Positions 1 through 11,700 of a stretch of DNA of 64,000 nt are shown piece by piece. Position numbers and translations under genes: made by a program. This DNA is from Spirodela intermedia (taxonomy: Eukaryota > Streptophyta > Magnoliopsida > Alismatales > Araceae), in NCBI GenBank assembly GCA_902729315.2, contig LR746276.1, positions 2,659,669 to 2,723,668 of the forward strand, in the 5' to 3' direction. Position 1 is the first letter of the stretch. Each line of letters starts with the position of its first letter. The notes below the pieces were generated by a model that was not told the DNA's origin, searched no databases, and worked only from the letters and a program-made list of their open reading frames with translations.

Positions 1-594
1 ACCTTTCTTTGATAAGTTCAAGTGAACAAAGATCAACCAATGTCTCAGTGGGATAGATATCATAGTTTCGACACGTCATTACATTTTATTTGTCAAATTT
101 GTGAGCAGCATCAAAGCTTGGTTTCTTTTGATTTTATTTACCATCTTCTTCGTATAAGTTTTCCATTGCCTTTCCTTTTGTATCTTAGTTGCATGTAAAA
201 TTTCTTCCTACATGGAAACGTTGCCCATCTTCTCCATCAAATCCGGCAAACAGTTGACTGTGAGAAAAGATGGAAAATAAAGGGATTTTTTTTTTCTCAA
301 GGCCGTGCCTTAGATATTGCGTTTGGTTGTACGTCTAAGGATTGAAATATATTTTTTCCAATGTTAAATATATAGAATTAAATAAAAGTTCATGAAATGC
401 ATTTAAAAATCTGTTTTAGTGTTCTTCATTCTATTTCATTGGCTTTGACTTGGGTTAATATGATATTTTTTATAATTTAACCCAAATGATACGTTAACAG
501 CTTGCTTAAATGACAAATAATTCGTCTATGGTTAGTCTCATTTTCAAGCCAGCAGGGAGGGAGAGGGCGGGAGAGAGGGAGAGGAGAGAGAAAC

Positions 595-632
<38 letters not shown>

Positions 633-790
633 AGAGAGAATTGTTTAGTTGGTGTGATGTTGAGCATATAAAAGAAATCACATCTTTTAAGTAGTAATAT
701 GTTAATTTTTAAAATAGACTAGGACTGGCCTCCACTCGGTCTAGTGAGAAATCGGCCCCGTCCATTTAAATCTGTCCGCGGAAACGGTGC
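1..790. other. Intergenic / 5' flank of the RUG3-like gene
   Basis: AT-rich DNA with no recognisable coding sequence. It includes a purine-rich stretch around 555-640. The last ~60 bases before the start codon become GC-rich and probably form the leader. An AT-rich TTTAAA at 764-769 is too close to the start codon to be a convincing TATA box. Confidence 0.6.
597..629. repeat. (GA)n microsatellite
   Basis: About 16 uninterrupted GA units inside a longer purine-rich segment (555-640), roughly 160 bp upstream of the RUG3-like start codon. Confidence 0.95.
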
Positions 791-3700
791 ATGAAAAACT
801 TCCGGTCCCAAGCAGCCGCCGGCCGTCGGACGATGCCGCCCGGGCTGCGCCGCTTCCCTCGAGTCGCTGCTTTCTCCTCACTTTCTTCCTCCAACTCCGT
901 TCCCATCCTGTGGAGGCCCGCCGTCGGTGGGAATGAAGGTCGCGTCGCCGCTGGGGATGATCTGATCACTGTACAGGTCCTCTCGTGGGGACGGGGCAGC
1001 TCGGGGCAGTTGGGCGGCGGCAAGGAGGAGATCCGCTTCTACCCGAACCCTGTTTCTTCCCTTCTCCTTCCCAAGAACTTCCGCCTCGGCCCAGTTTCCG
1101 GCCGCCTCTCTGGCGCTGGGCCCCCGCCGCTGGAGAGGAGTAAGGGCGATGATGGGTCTCTCGAAGTGGGGATATCCTGTGGCCTTTTCCACTCGGGGTT
1201 GCTGGTGGAGGGGAAGTTGTGGATGTGGGGCAAAGGGGACGGGGGTCGGCTCGGCCTCGGGAACGAGGTCTCCGTCTTCCAGCCCACGCTGAACCCCAAT
1301 CTGGGTGATATACGTAGCGTCGCCCTCGGGGGGCTCCACTCGACGGCGCTTTTGCGGTGTGGTGATATCTTTACGTGGTCAGTTGGGCTCTGCTTCCTTG
1401 TCGATGTGTCAGTTGCATTTTGGCATCAGTTCATTCAGTCAAACATTTCTCAAATAATAGCTTCTTGTTCTCACTCGGAGCATAAGATTATGTAGAATAT
1501 AAACATCAGGGGTCTCGGTGTTGCCGTTTAGCACAGAAAAATGTGGAATAAGAAAATTGATAATTTTGTCTGAAATGTTCGTTCTTTTAGTCGTTGAGGA
1601 TGCCTTCTTAGGTTATTGGTTACTAGTTCTGTTTACATTTAAATTTCTCCTGTGCCTTCAACATCCGGTACCTTGGCTGAAGCCTGCAGGGGCTATGGCG
1701 GATTTGGGGCTCTGGGGCACTCTGTTTACAGCAGGGAACTGTTGCCAAGGCGTGTCATTGGTCCATGGCACGAAAGTATTTCCCAGCTTGCTACAAGTGG
1801 AGCGCACACTGCAGCAGTTTCTGATTCAGGTTGGCTTTTTGAAGGGGAATAAGATAGGACGAAAAATAAGAAAAATAGACTTTCATATGATCGGCTGTGA
1901 TTTTGAAAAAAAAAGATTGTCATCTGTATGGGTTGTTTCTCACTTTTGGTTTCGGGTTATCATGATGTGATTTTGACGTTTGTTCTTTTGCGTTTCCAGA
2001 TTTACTTTATGAATAGAGGTGCCTTCCGAATCTGTGCGGATACTTTCAAAGATATTCCATGATAATGCTGGTTTGCTTTTCATCTAAATGAACAATATCA
2101 GAATAAATGCTTAAATATCTGATAGCAGAAGCTGAATGCACCCAATTTTTTATTATTTCATAATTTTTTTTCCTTGGGGAAATGGGTTGACTGTAGGAAT
2201 CTAGTTCTATATTTGCCCAATTCTTTGTCTTGTCCGTCTAACTGACACTTGGGTTGGCTGTGAATTGATATGCTTTGCTCTTACATTTTTTTCATGAGTT
2301 ATGTATTGGCCTAGATGTCTGCATTTGATACAGCTTGTTTTTCATATGATTTATGAAAAGTTAGTCGCCAACTACAGAAGCATGAGACAGTCTAAACAAT
2401 GAAATATTGTGAATCTTAATGTGAAAGCCATGCCTTTATTAAGCTACCACTTTTAATGGCCGAGAATTCAAGTAGTCCTTTGCTTGCTGGACATATCGCT
2501 ATTAGGGGAATTCTATTGCTTTGTAGAATGTTTTCATTTTTTTCCTTTTATTCAGGAATTTCAATGGGAATCAGATAAACTCCCTTGAGGACTATGCCTG
2601 ATTCAACCAAAACAGCTGATTCATTTCAAACCTACTATGGAACTTAAGGCTTGTAATAACCTTTCATGTCTGACACCCTTTTGAGACCTATGAGATTGAT
2701 CCGTCTTAAATCTGTGGGAACACTCACTGCACTTTTGTGGGTGAAGTCAGCCTTGTATATCCTTTTAGTGTCATGGAGTTAATCTCCCCCACTGCTACAT
2801 CTCTTCTGGTTAAAATGTTTGTATCAATAGCTGTTACCGTGCCTTCTGAGTGACGAACTTTCTGATGCATGCTCTCTTCCACCTGCATTAAATGAAAAAG
2901 AACAAACAGGCTTTGCTATGCTCATAATTCTATCTCATGATTTATCTAGACTATCTGTATCCGTTTCAGGACCTCTCCACTTTCCTCTCTTTCAGTTGCT
3001 ATTGCATTTCTGAACTTTTTTGCTGGATTGGATTCCTTGATGTTGTGTTTACTATGCTTATTTAAAACTCGGTTATGTCTTCATTCATCAATGCTTTTCA
3101 TCACTTGACTCCACTGGTTCGACAATCTGCCAATGAACCTTTTCAGGGGAACTTTTTACTTGGGGTCGAGATGAAGGTGAAGGCAGACTGGGCCTTGGTC
3201 CTGGAGGTGGCCCTGGTGAGGCTGGTTCATTTAGCACCCCCTCAAAAGTGGGTGCTCTACCTGTGCCTGTTGCAGCAGTATCTTGTGGTGGTTTTTTCAC
3301 AATGGCACTATCCTCCGAGGGGAAGCTTTGGAGTTGGGGAGGTGTGACGTCTTCTTTATCCAATGTTTAGCTGATCCTTTTTTTTTATGTTGGAAAAGAT
3401 GGCCCAGTTGCTAGTATGAATCGAATGAAAAATAACATGTACAATTGATATGATGTAGCAATTGATGAATGCTGGATGCTTTAATAGATATCAATCTGCC
3501 TTTGTCTTTATTATCTTATGTACGTTGGACTTTAGGAAATATCCAATTTTGAGCATAATTTGAGGAACCAGAGACTGCAATCTGAAGTAACAATTGTTTG
3601 ACTAAACTATAATTGCCCTTTTTCCTTCTTGTACTACTTTTAATAACAGTGAAAATAACAGACCACATGAGAAGCCAGGATTGGAAATTACTAATCCAGA

Positions 3701-5653
3701 TAATGGATGCAGGCCTATGTAGAATCTCTGTACAACAATACAGAAATCAGTTGCATTGTTCGTGCCCTATTGACATCATAGATGACAACCAATTACTAGT
3801 GAACATAATGGCGTTTGAGATGACTCATGTAATGTTTTATGTGGTCACCAGTTTAAAGCCAAAAAATGGCTTGTACACGACTTACAGCAACAGATTATTT
3901 TGTGTTTGCAAGGAGTTCACAGTAGAGGTTACGTCGAAATCCCCAACATCAATGATACAATGAGGCCCTAAGGTGGCTCTAAGCAATTACAGGCCTTAAA
4001 GTGGCAGAGTCAATCATTAATAACCTGCTTACTGAAATAACCATGGAGTCAGACGTTTTGACATTCTTCCCTTTTCTTTGATTAGCTTGGACAACCATAA
4101 TAGTCACAAAATATAGTAGTGCCTAAAATAAATCTTTCCTTTCATTTTGCATTGCTCTAGTATTCATCTGCTTTTGTATTTTATGAAAATCAATTCAAGT
4201 TTTTTTTCTTTAACGCAGAATACTCGGTTTATTGCTTATGTATAAAGTTTTTGCAGTTTTTTTCACTCTTTTACTGTAGTGAAATATCAGATTGTATAAC
4301 AGCCATCTCTTTTTCCCTTTATTAATGCAGCAAATTCGAATTATGAGCTTGGTAGGGGTAATAATGTTAGTGATTGGAGGCCTAAACAAATCTCTAGTCT
4401 TCAAGATGTTAATATAATCCAGGTAGCATGCGGTGGTTATCATTCCTTAGCATTGACAGGTAAAATGCTTGCATTCGGGTATTTCTCCATTCAGTGGTAA
4501 TATACAACATTTTTTTTTCTTTGTAATATTTTTTTTTGAAATCCATTACTACCTGCTGAATTCATGCCTAAATTTTGTAAATATGTCCAGATAGAGGTGA
4601 GGTTCTTTCATGGGGCCATGGCGGACATGGTCAATTGGGTCATCAGTCAACTCAAAATCAGAAAGTTCCTCACTTGATTGAATCATTGGCCAAAGAGAAA
4701 GTTGTCTATGTTGCATGTGGTGGTTCTTCCTCTGCTGCCATCACGGGTAAGTATGACATTCCGTATGAAATCAGCTGTGATTGCACCTGGACTTGTATAA
4801 ACCTTTTGCATATTTTGTTCTCTTTAGATGAATTCATCCTTTTAGTGTCTGAGAAATGGAAACTATTGATACATTGGGAAAAAAACCTTTTTATGGTACA
4901 GTTTTTTTTATTGTGATGATAATTTAGTTCGGAAATCTATGTAGGATTGATGCACAAAGATACTTTTTGTGCCAAGAATATTGGCTGATAAAGGCCTGAA
5001 TTCATAATTTCTTTATTAGCTCATTTATTTGTTTTACTCTGGTCTAGCAGTAGTTTTCTCATTTAAACTTTTATAAAAGCTTCTTTTGGTCAACTTCCTT
5101 CCCTAAACTAAAGTCCAGTTTTAGTCCATAGTCGCGGTATTAAGAAATATGGTTGTTATTGACAGTGGATTGTTCTGAAAATTCATTAAATACAGTACGA
5201 AAGAGGAGGATCCAATAACATGATACATGATCTCTTAAAGAAATCCTCTATAGGATATCGCTGTCGTCTGCACCAGGTGTAGACAATTCTATGACCCAAC
5301 CACCTAAAGATTAAGGAATAATTTCCTTCATCATTGCAAAAATGTGAAGTCCAGTGTCTGAAAATGGGGATACTGATCTAACTCTTTCTGAACCAATTAC
5401 CTGTAGCTTCCAAAGCTCAGTTGGTTTTCTATGTTAATCAGTTTTGTTAAATATATGTAATCTATTGTATATATGCTCTTACCAAACAACTTATGTTGCG
5501 CATGAGAAAAAAATTCTACTATCATTTTGTATTTGTTGCTTGTTGTTTATAGAGATCTTGAAGATGGAGCCAGCTATGCTGGCTAATGAAGGGCTGCGTG
5601 AATACCAACGATGAATCCACACAACTCAGACCATTCCTTTCCTCGATCAAAGC

Positions 5654-5690
<37 letters not shown>

Positions 5691-6340
5691 TAGGCTAAGT
5701 GGAGTCTCAGACAGAGATATTAATGATTTGCAAACGAAGAAATGAGATGGTAGTAGGTATGAGGGGACGATCTGCTCCATTATTCAACAAAAAAATAAGG
5801 TTGATCGTGACGTCTTATCTTACCAATAGAACAGATTCTAGTTGATGTTTCCTTTTGGACATAAATTCAGATAGATTCAAGGCATTGCCTATGATTGTCA
5901 CCCAATGATAACATATTTTAAATCCGATAGGTATTTTTTATTTATTTTAAAATTTACTAACCTGTTGTCATAATATTGAAATAATGGTGGAGACTGATTA
6001 TATTATGCCTTTTCCTTTCCCAAAATGAAGCATGTGAAATATAAATCATTAATCTATGCAAATTAGTCCTTTTATTTTTGTCTGTCTTTTAAGTACTTAC
6101 ACATTTGAAGGAATGGGCATTCCAGACACGGGGAAGCTGTACATGTGGGGAAATGCCAGAGACTGCCAGCTCGGCATTCCAGGACTGCCTGACGTGCAAC
6201 CTTTGCCCCTTGAAGTGAAGTTCCTCTGGGAAGACGAGGATCTTGGCCCTCACCGCGTGCTTCAAGTTGCTGTTGGCGCATCCCATGCTATGTGCTTGGT
6301 GTTGCGACAACAGCAAGCTAGAGAATCAGGTGCCTCCTGA
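791..6340 (+). CDS. RUG3: RCC1/UVR8/GEF-like 3 (RUG3)-type mitochondrial RCC1-repeat protein
   Basis: Six coding exons: 791-1377, 1690-1829, 3147-3341, 4331-4459, 4591-4746, 6126-6340 (473 residues). All introns are GT..AG and the phases join without a break. The product is a beta-propeller of RCC1 repeats, seen as recurring SWG/TWG/MWG blades each followed by G-x-x-HS or G-x-x-HT motifs (SCGLFHS, ALGGLHS, TSGAHT, ACGGYHS, VGASHA). The N-terminus (MKNFRSQAAAGRRT...) is rich in Arg and Ser and lacks acidic residues over about 35 residues, as in a mitochondrial presequence. From memory of the family, blade wording such as ISCGLFHSG, TWGYGGFGALGH and ASGGSSSAAIT-like segments match Arabidopsis RUG3, which supports splicing of the mitochondrial nad2 transcript; function here is inferred from that. 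The ATG at 791 is the first in frame; Met15 is an alternative. A generic UVR8/RCC1 protein is less likely because of the presequence and the RUG3-specific wording. Confidence 0.92.
5660..5687. repeat. (TA)n microsatellite
   Basis: About 14 TA units within intron 5 of the RUG3-like gene. Confidence 0.95.
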
Positions 6341-8039
6341 TTCCCATATTTCTGACTCTTCCTGTTGACGAAGCTTAGCAATCTGAAATCAAAAGGAAGC
6401 TTAGGGTGGCCTTGAAGCACAATCAGAATTTTCTTTGTGTTAACGTGGGGCATTCCCGAGTCTGGGATTGTTTCCATAGATTAGACATTTCAGTTATGTA
6501 CAAAGTATGATCCAGAGGGCTAACCAGAAGGCTGGTTCTAGTGCAAGAAGAGTGCTGAAGAATTGTGTGGTACTAGTCCACAAAGTTATAGAAGAATAAT
6601 GACTCTTTGGTGTGTCTCGGTGGTGGTGATCCTTTTTTTCCCTTTTGCTTTCCTCTTCCTGTCTGAATCAGTCAGAATGTTAAAAATTATACTCTTGATG
6701 ACTATCAGTCTTGAAAGTACCATTCAAATGGCTGAAAATTTCCTAGGCATTCATCAAGGTTAAATGTACATGCCATAGTTTTTTCGCGGCACTCTTTTAT
6801 TTTGTCTTGATCATTATGGCCTTATTCTGTGAACGGAATAGTCTGTGTTATGGATCTTGTAGAGTAGTTGATCCGAAAAAGTAATCTTTGAAATCAGCAT
6901 TCAGTTTGAATCAGTTGTCTAATTGACATTGAGGAAACTTACTGTGAAACAAATTGTTTTTGAGGATATGGAGTCTCTAACTGATGCATCTCTCTAAGGA
7001 GATGCATCAGTTAGTTGATACTCTAATCTTAGCTATGATGATATTATTTTGTCAAAGATTGGATAAATTGGTGCAACCTTTCAATAAAAATGAAAATTAA
7101 AATTTGTGCTTCACATATGTTGCACAATTTTATTTTATGAAAAACAAATTTTTAGGGTACCACTTTGTTTGACTAAGATTCCCTTCCAACTATAATCATA
7201 CTCATTTTGATGTGATTCTTCTATCTAGGGTTCATAAAATGTCCTTCAAGTCATGCAGAACCTTGCATGGATTGGATGACATGGTCAATGATGTACTTAT
7301 AGTATATGCTCCAATGTGCACATCATAGGAACATTTATGGTACATTGTACATGCAAATATGGTAACATGTGCCATCATGCTAGGTGTGACAAAACATTGC
7401 CCTACACAGCATGGGGCTTGCTATGGGTAGTGATATGGGGCCGTCAAGCTTGGCATGACCAGAACCTCACTATACATGGCATGGGATGTAGCATGTGTGT
7501 TGTGCACATTGTATGTGGCATTGCAAATCCACCTTACATGGGATGGGTATGTAGTGTGGAATGATCATGACATCTGTGCAAAGTGATGTGTGTGTCTAGT
7601 GTGAGTGTAATAAGGCATGAATAAGACGACCTTCTTAAGAACTCCTTGGTATATTATTCTTTTGCAACGTCTCTTTGGCCAATTCCTTAAACTCTACTTT
7701 GGCACTAGATTTAACACTAGACTTACGACCAATCTATGTACAAGTATTGTTGACTCTTTTTGAAAAAGTGTACCTCTACAAGAGCTTGAATTAGTTTACT
7801 AGAGAACAAACTAACTAGGAACACAAGCATAAATAACATCAGTTTGGTAAGGTATAAGTTTTATTTTTAAATATAATATTTTTTTATAATAAATTTGAGT
7901 AAATCGTTTTGTTATAAAATTTCCCCATAACTTTTCAAGGATACTTCATACCTGAAAAAACATATCTGCTTATGGTTGACACTTCTTTCTTATGCTTAGT
8001 GAGAATTTATACATTGAATAGTCACAACTACTCTCCTCA
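6341..8039. other. 3' flank of RUG3-like gene and intergenic DNA
   Basis: Presumably the 3' UTR followed by AT-rich intergenic DNA. An AATAAA occurs near 7082, but it lies about 740 bp past the stop, so it is not clearly the gene's poly(A) signal. A strong hairpin lies at 6977-7014. The stretch 7300-7620 is rich in CATGG/ACATG words but has no recognisable gene. Confidence 0.5.
6977..7014. repeat. Perfect 16-bp inverted repeat (hairpin), 6-nt loop
   Basis: Arms 6977-6992 (CTAACTGATGCATCTC) and 6999-7014 are exact reverse complements, separated by six bases. A further GAGT (6971-6974) and ACTC (7020-7023) can extend the structure. It lies about 640 bp past the RUG3-like stop codon. It may be a foldback element remnant or an RNA 3'-end structure; the sequence does not decide between them. 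Confidence 0.9.
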
Positions 8040-8336
8040 GATCATTAAGAATCTTTTGATTGAGAGATGAAGAGTTAGAGACACTAGAGATAGACAAAAA
8101 ACGAAAGTCTGAAGTACTAATTTTGCATTACCTTCAAAGAGAGATTGAGAGTATGCTTTATATTGGTCCCATTGGTTACAGGGAGAACCGGACTAGTTAG
8201 TGTCATAATGGGCTGAATCGTCCTAGTTCATCATTAATTCAAATAACATAAGTTTACTAAAATGGGCCTAATTGACTTGAGACAGAAATTATATTAATAA
8301 TGAAAAGAAAAGAAGTATAATGCATCAGTCTTGTCA
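8040..8336 (-). repeat. Probable copia 3' LTR (partial; end uncertain)
   Basis: Begins TGACAAGACTGATGCA on the minus strand immediately after the polypurine tract. It contains AATATAAAGC and the pyrimidine-rich CTCAATCTCTC stretch expected of an LTR promoter and leader. The CA end and target-site duplication were not found, so 8040 is only approximate. A matching 5' LTR was not noticed in the window. Confidence 0.5.
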
Positions 8337-8780
8337 CTCCCCCTCAAACTATTGAATGTGTACCATTTATTCTCAGCTTGGATATTATATGATAAAACTT
8401 GTACCACCTCAGGTCTTTGGTGAAGTCATACAACTTGATTGCTTGTTGATATGCATAATGCACATTTCAATCTATTCTTCAGTTTTTTTTTCTTGACAAA
8501 GTACCTATCAATCTTAATATGTTTGATTCTATCATGTTGAATTAGATTGTGCATAAACTTATTACTAATTTATTGTGCATAATACTTGATTGAATCACCT
8601 AACTCAATCCTCGAGTCTTTAAGAATAATCTTCAAGTACTTTATATCTCTTGGGTCATCACTCAAAATTCTATTTCTGCACATGACTTAGCCACCATACT
8701 TTGTTTCTTACTTCTCTAGGTAACAGGATTCTTAAGTTGAATCAAATGCACCCCTGCCATAAATCTATAGCTAGAGAAGG
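8040..8780 (-). mobile_element. Decayed Ty1/copia retrotransposon 3' end (RNase H, polypurine tract, LTR start)
   Basis: Reading the minus strand from about 8780 downward, interrupted frames give copia RNase H landmarks: SKKQSMVAKSCAEIEF (about 8716-8668), then HNLIQHDRIKHIKIDRYF (about 8550-8495), the usual QHDRTKHIEIDRHF block in altered form. Stops and frameshifts break the frame several times, so it is not functional. A polypurine tract TTTGAGGGGGAG (8348-8337) is followed directly by TGACAAGACT..., the expected TG start of a 3' LTR on this strand. The low-coordinate end of the LTR is not defined, and no integrase or reverse transcriptase was recognised upstream. Confidence 0.8.
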
Positions 8781-11700
8781 AATAAAAGTCAGATAATTCT
8801 TTAATAAGTAGAGTTTTTGGGAGGAAAGATTGATCCAAGTGTTATTAAATGGATTGCGATATTAGGGTTTCCCTTGGTAATGTATATATCATCCTTGAGA
8901 GTCGCACTATGGAGACATAAGGGATTCCATTGTATGTTTGGTAAGTTCTACATCTTCCACGTTTTTTGTCCCCTTTATTTTTTTCTCTTAATCAAGAGGT
9001 CTGCATGGTTCGATTGTACCATTGGTATTACTTGACATTTCAACATTCTCTTGAAATAAGGAGTTACTCTGAGAAGGTGGGATTGGATAAGATCTATAAG
9101 AACAATGATACCCTCTTGATGTCAAGTAGAATACAAAATATGAATTAGCAAGAAATGATATAATATTCAACCATCCATTCATAAAGATTTAAGGAAATCA
9201 ATAAAAATATTAGCAGAAATTAGACAAGTCTAATGCATTGACATTGAAGAGCTTAAATCAATTAGGACCCCTAGTTGACATTTAACAAGCTGGTAAAAGA
9301 TTAAGGTGCTAGGGAACTTTTTTTATGATGACAACAAATTTTATAGAGATATTATTATTAATCTAAAGGTGATAAGATGAAGTCTTATTGGGGTGTTTTC
9401 TCAATCAAGAATAACACAAAGGAAATAAATAATTTCAGCCATATAATGTAGAAGACATGTAACCCAAGTGGCCAAGCATCATATTGATTTTTGCTCTAAG
9501 TGTGGCAGGGGAGTAGGTGCAAGCAGATGGCTGCACAAAATGGTAGGATCCAAACACTTAAGTGAACTTGAAAATTTCTGCAAAGGCTAAATGTTTAGGC
9601 AAGCATGAAAATTAGTTCTCAAACTGCCACCTACCAAATGCATGAAGGGATGGACAAATTAATGTTGGTAGTCAACCAAGTAGGTATGTAGGAAAACACT
9701 CAAGCACAAAAATTGATTCTCAAACTAGCACCTACCAGATGCATGAATAGATGGACAAATTAGTGTTGGTAGTCAAGAAAGTAGGTATGTACGAAAGCAC
9801 TCAAATAGATACATTAGTAGATGAACAAATTTACAAATGGATGGATGAGTGTCTATATCAATAGACAGACCCAAAGGTTACTACTCTAGTAGAGGCAACA
9901 ATTGGCACAATTCCTAAAAAGAATCACTATTTGTAAAACTTACCAATTCAAATTAAATTGCTTATATAGTGCTCACCTGACATACCTATAAATTATATTT
10001 AATAGTAATTATAAAAGGGCATAAAGTGAAAATTAAGATAGGAAATTCTTGTCAAAAAATGAAGTTCAAAAATTTCTATGAATAGAATAATGATAAAAAT
10101 TTAGATGGTAGATCTTGCTCCCTCAACCATAAAGTTAGTATTAAGTCAAGGTATATGATACTTGAAAGTGATGTCATGATGACTAAGACTTTATGTTTTA
10201 GGAGATTGCAATGTCAATACTTAGTTTCTATAAGGTACTGTTCATGAGCTCCAAATTATCATATATTCTTCTACTATGACACTTATTCCCTCCTAAAGAG
10301 TAGGGACACCAAGAAAGATCCCTCTTGTAAAGACTAATCAAGTTAATGAAATAGTAGTGACCCACAACTTATTACACAATCAAAATTTTTAATGTTCTAT
10401 TAAAAAAATGATCTAGGGGGGGTGTGTTTGAGGGCCTTGCAAGTCTACTGTATAGTGACATATGAGGCCCCTAAAATAATATCATCCCATAGTTTCCTTT
10501 GGAGATACTTTTGCTATAGCACCATATTGGTGACTGGATGTGTTAATTATTTTTCTCCACTATCTACTATTGGTATGCAGTTTCATCACATGAAATGACA
10601 TGTTTTTTTTTTCAAATATGATTTAATTTAATATTATTATATCCAAGTCATTAATGCTACATTTGTATCAAATCTTGACTCTTTTACATGATACATGAAT
10701 ATTGTGTAGAAGATCCCCTTTAAATTAAAATAACTTTCATTAGGTAAGCTAAGGTCTTGCATGCAAAGCTCATAAAAAAATATATGAAGTATCGTAATCA
10801 TCAATTGATATCAAGGAAAGCCCCCACACAAAAATCAAATGAATCAAAAGAAATAACACAACAGCAAATATAGGGCAAGGAAGTTTGGCAATGTTAGATA
10901 TTTGATACATACACTATTTAAAGGGTTAAAGGCCAGTTTGATTTAACATGGAAGGAAATATATTAAATTATATTATAAATTATTTATAATTTTTAACACA
11001 ATTTTATGGAAGGCTTTAGGGCAGTATACATGAAAGTAAGATAAAGTGATCAAAAGGTGATCAAATGTCCTTAAAACTAATCTCCCATATTAATATTTTC
11101 TCTCCATCTAGAAAAGAAAAGGTGTATGTGAGACATGGCCCAGATTTTGTGTTGGTAGTTTTTGTCTCTAACATGATGGTCAAGCTATGTGAATAATAAC
11201 GTCAAATTTCATATTGGCAATATCTAACTAAGTATGTAGGAAATTATTAAAACTTATCAACCTATTTTGAAGGGTATTTAGCTAGATAATTCATTTATAT
11301 CTTTCAATGTGAAATTTTTACCTTAGATGATTGAAGGCCAAAGGCATTTTAAGACTAATGATATACAAACTATAATAGCTAAAATAGCATTTATTGTCAT
11401 ATAGTTAGATCTAAATAGCACACGACTAATTTTAAAGGAAACATATAGTGAGAAAAAGTCATCCTTGCTTGGATTATGACTCCCTAGAGCATGGAGATTT
11501 GATATCTAATCCAAAGAAAATTCAAAATTTTGATTTATCTCAATATACTTAAGATGTCATATATGAGAAAGAATGATATCTAGATTCATAATAGATCAAG
11601 TTCCATAATACTGCCATTCATTCTTCAGCTTGTCAAGTGGTTACTCATGGAAAATAATACTATTTCATCTATAAACGTTTTGGTGTGATTTGACATACTT

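Noticed and set aside
7316-7564. An 82-codon frame downstream of the RUG3-like gene
   Set aside because: Composed of recurring ATGG/CATG words, with no similarity to a known protein and no flanking gene structure.
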